DNA of 30,063 bases from Coemansia sp. RSA 922 (taxonomy: Eukaryota > Kickxellomycota > Kickxellomycetes > Kickxellales > Kickxellaceae): positions 1 to 30,063 of the forward strand of contig JANBQS010000158.1 of NCBI GenBank assembly GCA_027577415.1. The letters run 5' to 3'. Below, piece by piece: positions 8,399 to 17,683 of this stretch (within the stretch, counting starts at the first letter, position 1; every line of letters begins with the position of its first letter). Position numbers and translations under genes: made by a program. Below the pieces are notes generated by a model. It was not told the DNA's origin, searched no databases, and saw only the letters and a list, made by a program, of their open reading frames with translations.

Positions 8399-10441
8399 CT
8401 AGTCTTCGGTTGGTGGCAATGGCTCGGGCTTATGTCCCTCCGGCTGAGCTTCAAAGTTGGACTGAGTAACACTAGCCATGAAGACAGGGATGCTCCCCTT
8501 TTCTTGGACCCAGTACCTAATGTCATTGGCCAGGCCCTTGAGATAGGGCTTGCTAGCACCGCCGACCAGGAGCATGCGCGTGGGGTCGTTGGGGTCGTGC
8601 GAGTAGATAAAGGTGTGGTCGAGGTTCTCGGCATAGGTCGAAGTGAAGCGGACGCTGCCGGTGGACAGAAAGTCAACGCGGAAGCCAAGCACGGTGTAGA
8701 CGACTTCGCGTAGCTGGGCGGCCTTGCGCTTCCACTCCTTTTTGTATCTGCTGATGAGCTTGCCCGAGTCCTTGAGCTGCTGGGTGAGCGACTCCTTTTC
8801 CTTGCGCAGATTGTCGATGGTGCAGAACAGGGGCGCCTCCTCGTCGTCGGCCATCACGGCAGTGCGCAGGCGATCGACCAAGGCGGCGTTCTCGGCCTCC
8901 AGCGCGGCCAGGCGCTCGGAGCGGATGGCGTAGTCCATGGCCGCAGGGTTCTCCCTCAGCTGCAGGATGCGGGTGGTCTGTGGGTTGTACCCCAGGCCGG
9001 CGCCCAGCTGGAGCTCCATCCGCGCGACGTCGCGCTCCAGTGCGTCGCAGCGCACGGCTGCCTTGGCCAGCTCCTCCTTGGCGGCCTCGGCGTCGCGCCG
9101 GTACGACGCCAGCAGGGGCGCCACGTCGGGCAGCTCGGCTCCCAGCGACTTGCGCTGGCGGTCGATGAACAGCTCGAGCTGTCTGATGCGCTCGGCCTTG
9201 GGCGCATCGTACGTGGGCATCAGGCGCGCGTCCTCGGCGTCGTACGAGGCCAGCTGGGCGCGCAGAAACTCGGCCTCGCACTGGGCGCGCTGCAGCTGCG
9301 CGCGGGTCTCCAGCAGCTCGGCCTTCCCGGCCACAGCCTCGTCGCGCGCAGCCACGAGCTGCTTCTCGGCGTCGGCCCGCCGTTTCAGCACGTCCTCCAG
9401 CGTCAGCTCGCGCTCGCTGGCGCGCGACTCAAGCTCGGCGACAAGGCGGCGCTGGGCATCGACGCACTTGGCGGTGGCTAGCGGCGGCTGGTCAAAGACG
9501 CGCGCCCACTGCTCGCGCTCCTCCAGCAGCTGCTGCAGCTGCGCGTCGCGGTCAGCGGTCTCGGCCAGCTGCGCCTCCAGCCGCAGGACCTTGGCCTGCA
9601 GCGACTGCGCCGCCTCGTGGTATGCGTCCGACTGCAGCGAATGAGCCGTGAGCCGCTTGACGTCGGCGCGCAGCGCTCTGTTCTGCGCGTCAGCGGCCCG
9701 GATGTACGCGCACTGCTCAGCAACGTCGCGCTCCAGCTGGGCCACGCGGTCCGCGGGCGGCTCGGCTGGCACGGGGCGCGCGACCTCAGCGACGGCTGGC
9801 GGCGGCGGCTGCACGGGCGGCGGCTCAAGCGCGCGGCGGAGTTGGTCGCGCAGCTGGTCGACCTCCTTTCGGTGCTCGGCCATCATGGCGCGCATCTTCC
9901 GGGCGGTCGCATCGGCGGCGTCCTCCAGCACTCGGCACTTTTCCCTCAGCGCGTCGCACTCGGCCTGCATCTCGTCCCGCCGCCGCGCCACGTCCTCGTC
10001 CAGCGCGCGCTGGGCGTCCTCGCGCCGCGCGTCCTGGTCGGCCAGCCACCTGCGGTCGCGGTCCAGCTTCTCTGCTCGTCTCACGGCCTCGGCCAGCTGC
10101 GCCTCCAGGTCCAGCCGCGTCCTCAGCGCCGCCTCGCGGTCTCTCTCGCGCTCCAGCTCCACCTGATGCAGCTCGAACCGCGCCCGCTCGGCGTCCATTG
10201 TGTCGCGCGCGGGCGACTGTGCAAAGAGCCGCCGCGACGCCGGGGCATGTGACGGCGTCTCCATGGCCCACTGGCCGGGAGGGCTGTGTATGCGCTTGGT
10301 GCCGCGGGGCTCGCCCAGTGCGAGGAACCGCGACCGGATTACAGTCGACGGCGGCGCAACAACCAAAGTCCCCGTGCTCGCTTGCCGCATAAACCCTCGT
10401 GGCTGCGTGCGTGCTACGCCCGTGCTATCAAACGGATTCAT
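8399..10441 (-). CDS. MAD1: Spindle assembly checkpoint protein MAD1
   Basis: Encodes 680 residues. Residues from about 80 to 580 are a long coiled coil rich in Ala, Arg, Glu and Leu. ILQLRENPA at about 492-500 fits the Mad2-interaction motif of fungal Mad1. The C-terminal domain (about 583-665) shows VVYTVLGFRVDFL, VRFTSTYAEN and the SIPVFMASVT ending typical of the RWD-like Mad1 C-terminus. Mad1 carries Mad2 to unattached kinetochores, where Mad2 is converted to its active form that inhibits the anaphase-promoting complex. At the place where the Bub1-contacting RLK lies in human MAD1, I read RYK (565-567). The first 75 residues are low-complexity with Ser/Thr-Pro sites, perhaps kinase targets. 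The gene is far richer in G+C than its neighbours. Confidence 0.88.
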   Translation of the reverse strand: MNPFDSTGVARTQPRGFMRQASTGTLVVAPPSTVIRSRFLALGEPRGTKRIHSPPGQWAMETPSHAPASRRLFAQSPARDTMDAERARFELHQVELERERDREAALRTRLDLEAQLAEAVRRAEKLDRDRRWLADQDARREDAQRALDEDVARRRDEMQAECDALREKCRVLEDAADATARKMRAMMAEHRKEVDQLRDQLRRALEPPPVQPPPPAVAEVARPVPAEPPADRVAQLERDVAEQCAYIRAADAQNRALRADVKRLTAHSLQSDAYHEAAQSLQAKVLRLEAQLAETADRDAQLQQLLEEREQWARVFDQPPLATAKCVDAQRRLVAELESRASERELTLEDVLKRRADAEKQLVAARDEAVAGKAELLETRAQLQRAQCEAEFLRAQLASYDAEDARLMPTYDAPKAERIRQLELFIDRQRKSLGAELPDVAPLLASYRRDAEAAKEELAKAAVRCDALERDVARMELQLGAGLGYNPQTTRILQLRENPAAMDYAIRSERLAALEAENAALVDRLRTAVMADDEEAPLFCTIDNLRKEKESLTQQLKDSGKLISRYKKEWKRKAAQLREVVYTVLGFRVDFLSTGSVRFTSTYAENLDHTFIYSHDPNDPTRMLLVGGASKPYLKGLANDIRYWVQEKGSIPVFMASVTQSNFEAQPEGHKPEPLPPTED

Positions 10442-10658
10442 TACTACGAAAGAATAAAAGAATAAAAATATTGAATATTATTAATTGAAAAGGGAGAAAA
10501 GAGAGAAAAAGAGTAACGTTTTTTTTTCTTCGGAATAACCGAGACCTTTTTCCCCTCATCCAATATATTTTCTATTCCAAGAATCATCGCATACAGAGCA
10601 CGCCTTTTCTCTTCTTTCGATCCAACAAACATACTTTTTTTTTTTAAAAACTACGAGA
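10442..10658. promoter_or_regulatory. Bidirectional promoter, MAD1 / CCDC124
   Basis: The 217 bp between two divergent start codons are AT-rich with T and A tracts, in sharp contrast to the GC-rich MAD1 gene beside them. No clear TATA box is seen in either direction. Confidence 0.5.
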
Positions 10659-11494
10659 ATGCCAAAGAAATTCACTGGTGCCAACAGCAAAGGTAAGGGT
10701 TTTTTTTCGCTCACCAGCCTATATCCATACTTTCCTACACACGTACATCCATACTCTCCTACACACGCACTAATCACACCTATATAGTCACTGCTGCTGC
10801 CGAGAAAAAGGCCGCTGCTCAGGCAGAAAAGGATACCAAGACCCGTAAAGAAAAGGAAGCCAAAGAAGCCAGCACCTGGCGCGATGGTGCCAAAGACAAC
10901 TCCAAGCAACAGGAAGCCGATGCCAAGCGTGCCGAAAAGGAAGCTCGTCGCAGGGAAGCCCAGCTCCAGCTCGAAGCCGAAACCAAGGAGATCGCCCGCT
11001 CACAAGCCGCCAAAACTGGTCCGCCCAAGTTGGCTCCAAAGAAAAAGCCAGCTGCACCCACCACTCCCTCCTTTGACTCCGAGCCTCCAGCTCCTGCTCC
11101 CATTGTGGTTCGGAGCGATGAGCCCGTTGAGAGTTTTGCCGCCCACAATATCGACGACGCCCTGGACCTGATCCAAGCCGTAGCCAGTCCCGATGACGAC
11201 CACAATGCCCCCGTATCACGCCATGATGCCACCGCTGCTGTAATCGACAGACACCCTGAACGCCGTGCGAGAGCCGCTTACCATGTCTACGAAGAACGCG
11301 AAATTGACCGCCTAAAGTCCGAGAACCCTGGCCTGCGTCTATCTCAGAGCAAAGACCTTATTTACAAGGCCTGGCAAAAGTCTCCAGAGAACCCCCTCAA
11401 CCAGTCGCAAGTCGCTCATAACGCGACCCAAGACGAGGTGAAGGCTGTTATTAAATCTCAGAAAAAGGCTTTGAAAGATAGGCTACGTGTTTAG
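10659..11494 (+). CDS. CCDC124: CCDC124 homologue (ribosome-associated coiled-coil protein), one intron
   Basis: Exon 1 (10659-10692) encodes MPKKFTGANSK plus one base. The intron is 10693-10787 (95 nt, GTAAGG..TATATAG, with CTAATC as a likely branch point). Exon 2 (10788-11494) completes 246 residues. The N-terminal MPKKFxGxNxK followed by a highly charged Lys/Glu/Ala coiled coil matches CCDC124. So does the C-terminal block DRHPERRARAAYHVYEE, then RLKSENPGLRLSQSKDLIYKAW and SPENPLNQ. CCDC124 and its shorter yeast relative Lso2 bind the 80S decoding and GTPase centres in hibernating ribosomes and help restart translation. A Pro/Ala-rich linker near residues 110-140 is variable. The last 12 bp overlap the end of the convergent gene. 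Confidence 0.92.
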
Positions 11495-11836
11495 GCTTTT
11501 GCGTTTCGCGTATTCCATTACGTCTAATAGTTGCTTTATCTCTTGGATCTGAGTGCTTATTACCTCAACTCCTTGCATTGACTTTGACGCTGCCTGACAT
11601 TGCTGCATTAGTGTTCGTTTTTGAGCAATCGAATCCATGACCGTGTGGTGGAGGCTCTGGATGCTACTGAGCGCTACTTCTGATGCAGATGCTTCGATTT
11701 CTACACGCTGGTCTAGCCGTTCTTGTAGTCGATCCGTATATGTAGTGAGCATCCGCGAAAGTCCCATCGCCTGCTGCTCCAATGCATCCAGCACGCGAAT
11801 CCGCTCCATATATTCCTCGACGCTTTTATCTTCCAT
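11483..11836 (-). CDS. Small coiled-coil protein, family not identified
   Basis: Encodes 117 residues from the ATG at 11836. The frame is open for 16 more codons upstream but has no ATG there. The protein is almost wholly helical with heptad-like Leu/Ile/Met spacing, starting MEDKSVEEYMERIRVLDALE and ending QIQEIKQLLDVMEYAKRK. There is no signal peptide or membrane segment. Size and pattern would suit a small subunit of a helical-bundle complex such as BLOC-1, BORC or a kinetochore complex, but I see no motif that decides among them. It is convergent with the CCDC124 gene, and the two coding regions share 12 bp, each strand using its own stop (TAG at 11492-11494 on plus, TAG at 11485-11483 on minus). 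Confidence 0.7.
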   Translation of the reverse strand: MEDKSVEEYMERIRVLDALEQQAMGLSRMLTTYTDRLQERLDQRVEIEASASEVALSSIQSLHHTVMDSIAQKRTLMQQCQAASKSMQGVEVISTQIQEIKQLLDVMEYAKRKSLNT

Positions 11837-12829
11837 ATTCAAAAAATAAAATAAAAATATATTTTGAATATAACTTTTATCCACAAAACAAAACAGTAAC
11901 TAGTCAATATGCAATCATGTGTTTCACTTATTGGATAAAAAAATTTAAATATAAATTATATGTTCTTCGTAGTCTGGATCCATATAAATAAGACGCCAAA
12001 GAGATTCGGCACATGGCTGAAATTAATAGGTTGGTCATGTTAAAGAGGACAAAAAAATGAACAAAAGTGAGGTGTGTAGGATTTCGACGCTCAGCGACAA
12101 TATCCGACATTTTTATTTTGGCCTGATTTCTACAGCTATGATCAACGGCGCCCCCGATATCAAGTAGTAGCGCCGTTACTGTTTCCCACGGACCGTTTGC
12201 CCCCATATATAAGTCCGTGCACCAGCAGCCGTAGAGTAGTTAGGCGATCACCTTTTATCTTTATTACTTTTTATTTACTTAAATACAAAAACGTAAGGAC
12301 TGGTGAACTTTGACGTTAGCCCGTTAGCAACTCGCATACTAGACATGTTGAATCAGAGCTTCCCATCATACTAGGCGTCTCTATTGGCATAGTCGCTCCT
12401 AGAGCTGCCTTGATTATACGAGGACCACTATTTGAGTCGGATCGAGTCCTTGTAAGTTGTAGGTGCAGTATACATGCCTTTCACTCTTTTTATTTTACAC
12501 TTTCTGATTCCAATCGACAAGCTGATTCAGAACCAACAAAAAAAAAATGCTTGACAAAAAGTAAAGAGCCAAAACCTGTGGAAAGCTGTGCTTTAGCCTG
12601 TCAAGAGATTCTCTGTACAGTTGCAATTAGAATATGCTAATGTATTAGTAATAGCGCCAGATTTCCGAGTACCAACGTACTCTGCTCGTCAGTTTTGTAA
12701 CAAATGAACAAATGAATTACAATTTATGCATGACATGCTACTTTCTAAATGAGTGGTTCAGTGCCACCACAATATATTTGCTATAATAATAATTATTGTA
12801 ACTATATATATGAAATAACCTAGCAAAAC
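11837..12829. other. Intergenic, about 1 kb, no convincing gene
   Basis: Holds the promoter of the minus-strand coiled-coil gene and the 3' flank of the ABC transporter gene. A TATA-like CCCATATATAAG occurs near 12202-12213 on the plus strand, but what follows is only a 9-codon ATG frame (12344) and a longer frame without ATG (about 12318-12640). No family resemblance was seen, so any gene here would be decayed or non-coding. Confidence 0.4.
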
Positions 12830-15800
12830 TTACTGACCAAAGTCGCTGGTCTTGACTAGCTGTGCGAACATTCCGTCTTTGGCAAGCAGCTCTTGTGGTG
12901 TGCCAATCTCAGCAATGGTACCCTTGTCCATGACAATAATGCGATCACTTTTCATAATAGTTTCTAGGCGATGAGCAATGGTCAGCACAGTACAATCGCT
13001 AAACTCCTTGCGAATCAGCTTTTGAACATACTTGTCTGTCTCCAAATCGACATTGGCAGTGGCTTCATCAAGCACAACAATCTTGTGCTTGCGCATAATT
13101 ACACGACACAGTCCAATTAACTGCTTCTGACCACTACTAAAGCTTCCAAAGCAGTCTTGAACTGATTTATCCAATCCACAGGACTTGGGCTTTTCTACAG
13201 GGTCTAATGTCATGGGCATCTTTATTAGAACAAATAGCACCATACGCTTCAACCAGCCAGCATCTTGCCACTGTTCTCTTTTGCGTGCTTGATCTATTTC
13301 GTACTCAGACTCCTCACTGCCATTGCTTACGAGTTCCTTGGATAAAACTAATTCAGACAAGTTGCACTTTACCAATGATGCCCACATCTCCTCAACGTCA
13401 AACTGACTCAGTGGATCCAAATTCCTTCTGATTGATCCATCAAACATTGATGACTCTTGGGGAATCATACCCAGTCGTGGTCTGTAGTCACCAACCCCAA
13501 ACTCTGAAATATCCTGTCCATCAATCAAAATAGAACCACTGGTATTCTCATGGATCAGCCTAAACAGTACCTTGGCTAGAGAAGACTTGCCAGCACCCGT
13601 CCGTCCAACAATACCAATTTTCTCTCCTGGGTTGATAGTCAAGTTGACGTTCATTAGAGCGTAGTTTAGATCTGCGCCATACTTCATACTAAAATCGCGG
13701 AACTCAATTTTGCCATGGGGTGGCCATTGTGCTGATGGACGACAGCTATCAATTATGTATGGTGCTTCTGGGTCACGCTCAGCTAGATTGCGGAACTCAT
13801 TAATCTTTGCTAGTAGCTCTAAAGTTCCTGTGGACAAGTAGGAAATATCATTTATTCTCCAGTTGATTGATTCGCAGCTATCTTGAAACTCAGCAACATT
13901 GCCTGCACTTATTGCGTACTGGCCAATCTTTGACATGGCAATATAGACATAGAGCAGTATCGAGTGCAGTGCTGTTCTAGTAGATGTGGATACTAGACAA
14001 CTAAAATTGTTGTAAGCGGGCATTACCATGTCCAAACGAGTTTTATTCTCGGCACTCTGTATATAAATGTTTGTAAAGTAGGGCTCTACTCCAAAGAGAC
14101 GGATCATCTGAGCTCCATTATCGATCAAGCTCTGGCTGTAATCATGATCTTTTTTTTCTTCCCTGTCCAACTCACCAAACCGCTTATTTAATGGCTCGAA
14201 AATGGATTTCATCACTTGGGACACCAACCAAAACAGCGGAACACAGGCAAGAAGCCAAGGAGACGACCTTGCAATCCTGTATATCAACAAGAGGGCAGAT
14301 ACAGCATCTCCACACCTATATAACAAATAGTAATATACATCTCTGGTAAATGTGTAAATAGCATTACTATACTCGTTGCTAATATCACTATCTTGCTTGC
14401 TTTCAAAGTATGTTAACGGCGCAAACAACAGGCCCCGAATAAGATGGTTGCCGACTTTTTGATTATACTTGTCATTAATCAAAGTTCCTTCAATATTATT
14501 CTGGAGCTTCCGCATCAAAGAGAAGGACAAATCGTTCAATAGAGCTATTCCAATGTATGTGAGTATTGCACTACTGTCAGCAGTGCTAGGTTTGCTATTG
14601 GCTTTTAGCACATCAAGCTTATACATATCAAGTACTAACGCTGATACCTTATCAAACAGCACAGTCATTATAGTAGTTGCTAATATTGGTGCTCCGCTAA
14701 TACGAATAGCATACAAGGCATTACTCCAGTGTGACCACTGCTTTGGTGGTTTAGAGCTGGTACTAGCAATACTGATCGAGTCTGCGCTCTTACCAGTGGT
14801 ACTAACGATATACTTGCCTTCCAATGCTGAAGCTGATGTTGCCTGTGGCTCACTGCTGGAATTGTCAACGCCTTTCTGCTTGGGCTTTGTTTGGGCTTTA
14901 AACTCGAAAGCTGTATGAACTTGGGGTGTCTGAACTTTAACAGAGATACGACCACCGTCCACAGTGGCAACTTGGTTGCAGAGTGGCAAGATGTTATCTG
15001 CATGAGTAGTGACGAAGCGTAGCTTGTCACCCAGCATCCCAGTGCTCAAAATAATATTGTCCAGAATATGGCGTTTGACAATAGCGTCGACTGCTGACAA
15101 AGGGTCATCTAGGAAATAGATATCAGCCTTAGAGTACACAGTTCTAGCCAAAGCCAGGCGAGCCCTTTGACCACCAGAGATATTCATGCCATTCTCGCCA
15201 ATAACAGTCATATCACTTTTTGGCCACATCTCCAAGTCGTCTGTAAGCGCACAAGCATCCAACACTTTCCAGTAGTATTCTTCATCGTATTCACGCCCAA
15301 AGAGAACATTTGCACGCAGTGTGTCATTCATGATCCATGGTTGCTGCTCAAGGTATGCAATTTTGCCAACCAACCTTCCTGCGTCCTGCGTCATTTCTAC
15401 CTCACTGCACATAGCTAGCAATAGTGACGACTTTCCAGCACCAGTCTTGCCAACAATTGCCACCAAATCTCCAGCACTTGCCCTCAATGAAATATCTGAA
15501 AGAACATTCCTAGCATTTTCTCCTCTTCCCCAAGTAAAGCTACAATTGTTCATCTCTACTAATGGGTCAACCTCGGAAGTATTATCTGAATGAGGCAAAG
15601 AATTGAGATAGTTGCCTTTAAGCATGGTTTCAACTTCCTGATTTTTATCAGGTATGCATTTTAATCCAGACCATGTGTTGCGAATTAAGTTCAAATCTCC
15701 TTGTAACTTCAGAATTAAAGAAGTAATCTCAAGTATATTCGCATTGGATATGCTCACATTAGCCATAGTGGAAGTAGAGTAGGCATATATGGCTGAAAGT

Positions 15801-17122
15801 GCACTCAAGTTATTAACAAGCGATTCGAATGTGTTTAGCAGAGACCACATTAGCCTCATAATTGGAGCATACCATGGAAGCTTTTTTCTGGACATGAAAG
15901 TTGGCTTGGGTGTCAAATCTGGAAACATTTTCTCCCAGGCAAAAATCTTGATGGATTTAATGCCCTTGGTTATATCATCTATATCTGACCCAGTGCCACT
16001 AGACCCACAGGGCACCATCCATTTATACTCACCACCTATTATCAACCTTATCCCAGCGTAAACAAGCTTCAATAGATGAGGCATTATAATCGCAAAAATT
16101 GCATAGTAACCAATGTGATTGAATAACATCCATCCTGTCATGGCCATAGAAAACAATGAGCTGAGTAGGCGTTCAACATCTTGTGGAATCTCAATTAAGT
16201 GCTCAATGTAGAGATTAAGAGATCTAAACCCAGTCAACCTCTTTCTTAGACCCAGCCTCTGTAAGGGCAAGCGGAACATCTCAATGTCAATTGCATTATT
16301 TGCTCTGGCCATTTCATTCTTAATATACTGACGTGCAACATACTGCTGGTTATCCAACAGCTGAACAATCATAATGCGTGCAACATCTGCAACAATCATG
16401 TACATGCTATAGTTAGACAAATCTTCAACATTGTGCATGATACTGCTGTTTATCTTGATTCGAAGAAGTGGTATGAATTGAAGCAGCAATCCGACAGTGT
16501 ACACTGGAATCATTGGACGCCACATCATGCGGAAAATGGCACGAATAACAAAATATGACTCATTGGTGTTGAATTTGAACTCACTGTAGGCAGTGCGCAG
16601 CTGGAAACGTTCAGGAAGTGGCCACATGTCATCAAGCGTAACTTGGCGTAATTTTTGCAGCCTCATGAGGTAGCGTTCTTGGGCATAGGTGCACTGTTGA
16701 AAACCCTGGTGTAGCAGGGATTTACTAGAAGCATCAAGGTTCACCAGCACTAGCACACCATGTAGTAAAGCACATACTGTACTATTCCACACTTTGTTTG
16801 GACCATTCAGTGCTCGGTAAATGCCAAATAGATGGAATGCTTGGAACCAAATGTAGCCACTAGTCGAAGCAAACAGAGCAAATGATAAGAGCATGGCAGT
16901 TGAATAGAGATGGCCAGTCCAGGCAGCAGATGAGTGAACGGCAAGCGCAGCAAGCGCAGCACACGCCAGAAGAGATGGCATGTTGCCAAGCCCCTTGGAT
17001 GACGGCGTCTTGTTGCGTAAGACTGCGTAAAGTGATATGGCTATAATGGCAGCATCGGTGGCTGGGAAAGCAGAACGCTGCAACACCGAGGTTGCTAAAT
17101 AAAAGTATTCCTGGATAATCAT
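12830..17122 (-). CDS. ABC transporter, ABCC (MRP/YCF1-like) subfamily
   Basis: Encodes 1430 residues from the ATG at 17122. The layout is an N-terminal membrane region, TMD1, NBD1, linker, TMD2 and NBD2. NBD1 has Walker A VGKTGAGKSSLL (about 555), signature ISGGQRARLALAR (about 649) and Walker B IYFLDDPLSAVD (about 669). Here Asp replaces the catalytic Glu, which is usual for ABCC and makes NBD1 a weak ATPase site. NBD2 has Walker A VGRTGAGKSSLAK (about 1177), Q-loop MIPQES, signature FSSGQKQLIGLCR, Walker B IVVLDEATANVD with the Glu present, and H-loop IAHRLE. NBD2 carries roughly 50 extra charged residues before the signature. ABCC pumps in fungi move glutathione conjugates and drugs into the vacuole or out of the cell; the substrate here is not deducible. 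No introns are needed. Confidence 0.93.
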   Translation of the reverse strand: MIIQEYFYLATSVLQRSAFPATDAAIIAISLYAVLRNKTPSSKGLGNMPSLLACAALAALAVHSSAAWTGHLYSTAMLLSFALFASTSGYIWFQAFHLFGIYRALNGPNKVWNSTVCALLHGVLVLVNLDASSKSLLHQGFQQCTYAQERYLMRLQKLRQVTLDDMWPLPERFQLRTAYSEFKFNTNESYFVIRAIFRMMWRPMIPVYTVGLLLQFIPLLRIKINSSIMHNVEDLSNYSMYMIVADVARIMIVQLLDNQQYVARQYIKNEMARANNAIDIEMFRLPLQRLGLRKRLTGFRSLNLYIEHLIEIPQDVERLLSSLFSMAMTGWMLFNHIGYYAIFAIIMPHLLKLVYAGIRLIIGGEYKWMVPCGSSGTGSDIDDITKGIKSIKIFAWEKMFPDLTPKPTFMSRKKLPWYAPIMRLMWSLLNTFESLVNNLSALSAIYAYSTSTMANVSISNANILEITSLILKLQGDLNLIRNTWSGLKCIPDKNQEVETMLKGNYLNSLPHSDNTSEVDPLVEMNNCSFTWGRGENARNVLSDISLRASAGDLVAIVGKTGAGKSSLLLAMCSEVEMTQDAGRLVGKIAYLEQQPWIMNDTLRANVLFGREYDEEYYWKVLDACALTDDLEMWPKSDMTVIGENGMNISGGQRARLALARTVYSKADIYFLDDPLSAVDAIVKRHILDNIILSTGMLGDKLRFVTTHADNILPLCNQVATVDGGRISVKVQTPQVHTAFEFKAQTKPKQKGVDNSSSEPQATSASALEGKYIVSTTGKSADSISIASTSSKPPKQWSHWSNALYAIRISGAPILATTIMTVLFDKVSALVLDMYKLDVLKANSKPSTADSSAILTYIGIALLNDLSFSLMRKLQNNIEGTLINDKYNQKVGNHLIRGLLFAPLTYFESKQDSDISNEYSNAIYTFTRDVYYYLLYRCGDAVSALLLIYRIARSSPWLLACVPLFWLVSQVMKSIFEPLNKRFGELDREEKKDHDYSQSLIDNGAQMIRLFGVEPYFTNIYIQSAENKTRLDMVMPAYNNFSCLVSTSTRTALHSILLYVYIAMSKIGQYAISAGNVAEFQDSCESINWRINDISYLSTGTLELLAKINEFRNLAERDPEAPYIIDSCRPSAQWPPHGKIEFRDFSMKYGADLNYALMNVNLTINPGEKIGIVGRTGAGKSSLAKVLFRLIHENTSGSILIDGQDISEFGVGDYRPRLGMIPQESSMFDGSIRRNLDPLSQFDVEEMWASLVKCNLSELVLSKELVSNGSEESEYEIDQARKREQWQDAGWLKRMVLFVLIKMPMTLDPVEKPKSCGLDKSVQDCFGSFSSGQKQLIGLCRVIMRKHKIVVLDEATANVDLETDKYVQKLIRKEFSDCTVLTIAHRLETIMKSDRIIVMDKGTIAEIGTPQELLAKDGMFAQLVKTSDFGQ

Positions 17123-17683
17123 TAAAAAGCACAAGAAGCAACTAGGTGGCCAAGAAATGGAGTGGAGAAAAATTGAGTGAAGAACAGAGAAAATTTCTGG
17201 CCAGTGGTGGGCATTCCTTTTAAACTTAAAAGTGTGTCCCCATCTTTAGTTGGCGGAAGGAGGGAGGGGTTCTACGTCATCAGAGAAAGAGTGCTTTGAC
17301 GAAAGAACTCGAGCTCCTTTGGCCTTAAAGTCCACTTAATTGCTCATGTCTTTGCTAGCCGTGAGTTTTTTTTTGCTTACTACAAAGCTGAGTGTGTTTT
17401 TGATGGGTTCTGAACATGCCAAAATAATTGAGCCCACATCGCTGAGTTGACCAGTAAATATGGCCCACTCCTCCGCAAGATGGGGATCGAGGCTCCTTAG
17501 TTCACTATTGCTCACATCTGCTTATTTATTACTCGATATTCGCTCATAATACTTGCTGACAGATGGCTGATTCCCGTAATCACAGATCGCATGGATAGCG
17601 GGTTCGGAGGCTGTGGCCAATTCTGCGCCAAGTTGCTGCGGACACACTTTCCAATTTTCTCTCACATATTTTTTTATTAGTAA
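17123..17683. promoter_or_regulatory. Divergent promoter region, ABC transporter / XPF
   Basis: The 561 bp between two divergent start codons hold no gene. CTACGTCATC near 17271-17280 contains a TGACGTAG-type half site like those bound by bZIP factors. T-rich tracts occur just upstream of the XPF ATG. A strict TATA box is not obvious on either strand. Confidence 0.4.

Noticed and set aside
8937..10252. Long plus-strand open frames (235 and 211 codons) opposite MAD1
   Set aside because: They are antisense to a recognised coiled-coil gene; high G+C makes stop codons rare in all frames, and the translations are Arg/Ser/Ala-rich low complexity with no family match.
12318..12640. Open frame after a TATA-like site between the coiled-coil gene and the ABC transporter
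   Set aside because: No ATG in the frame, no recognised motif, and a long A run in the middle; not enough to call a gene.
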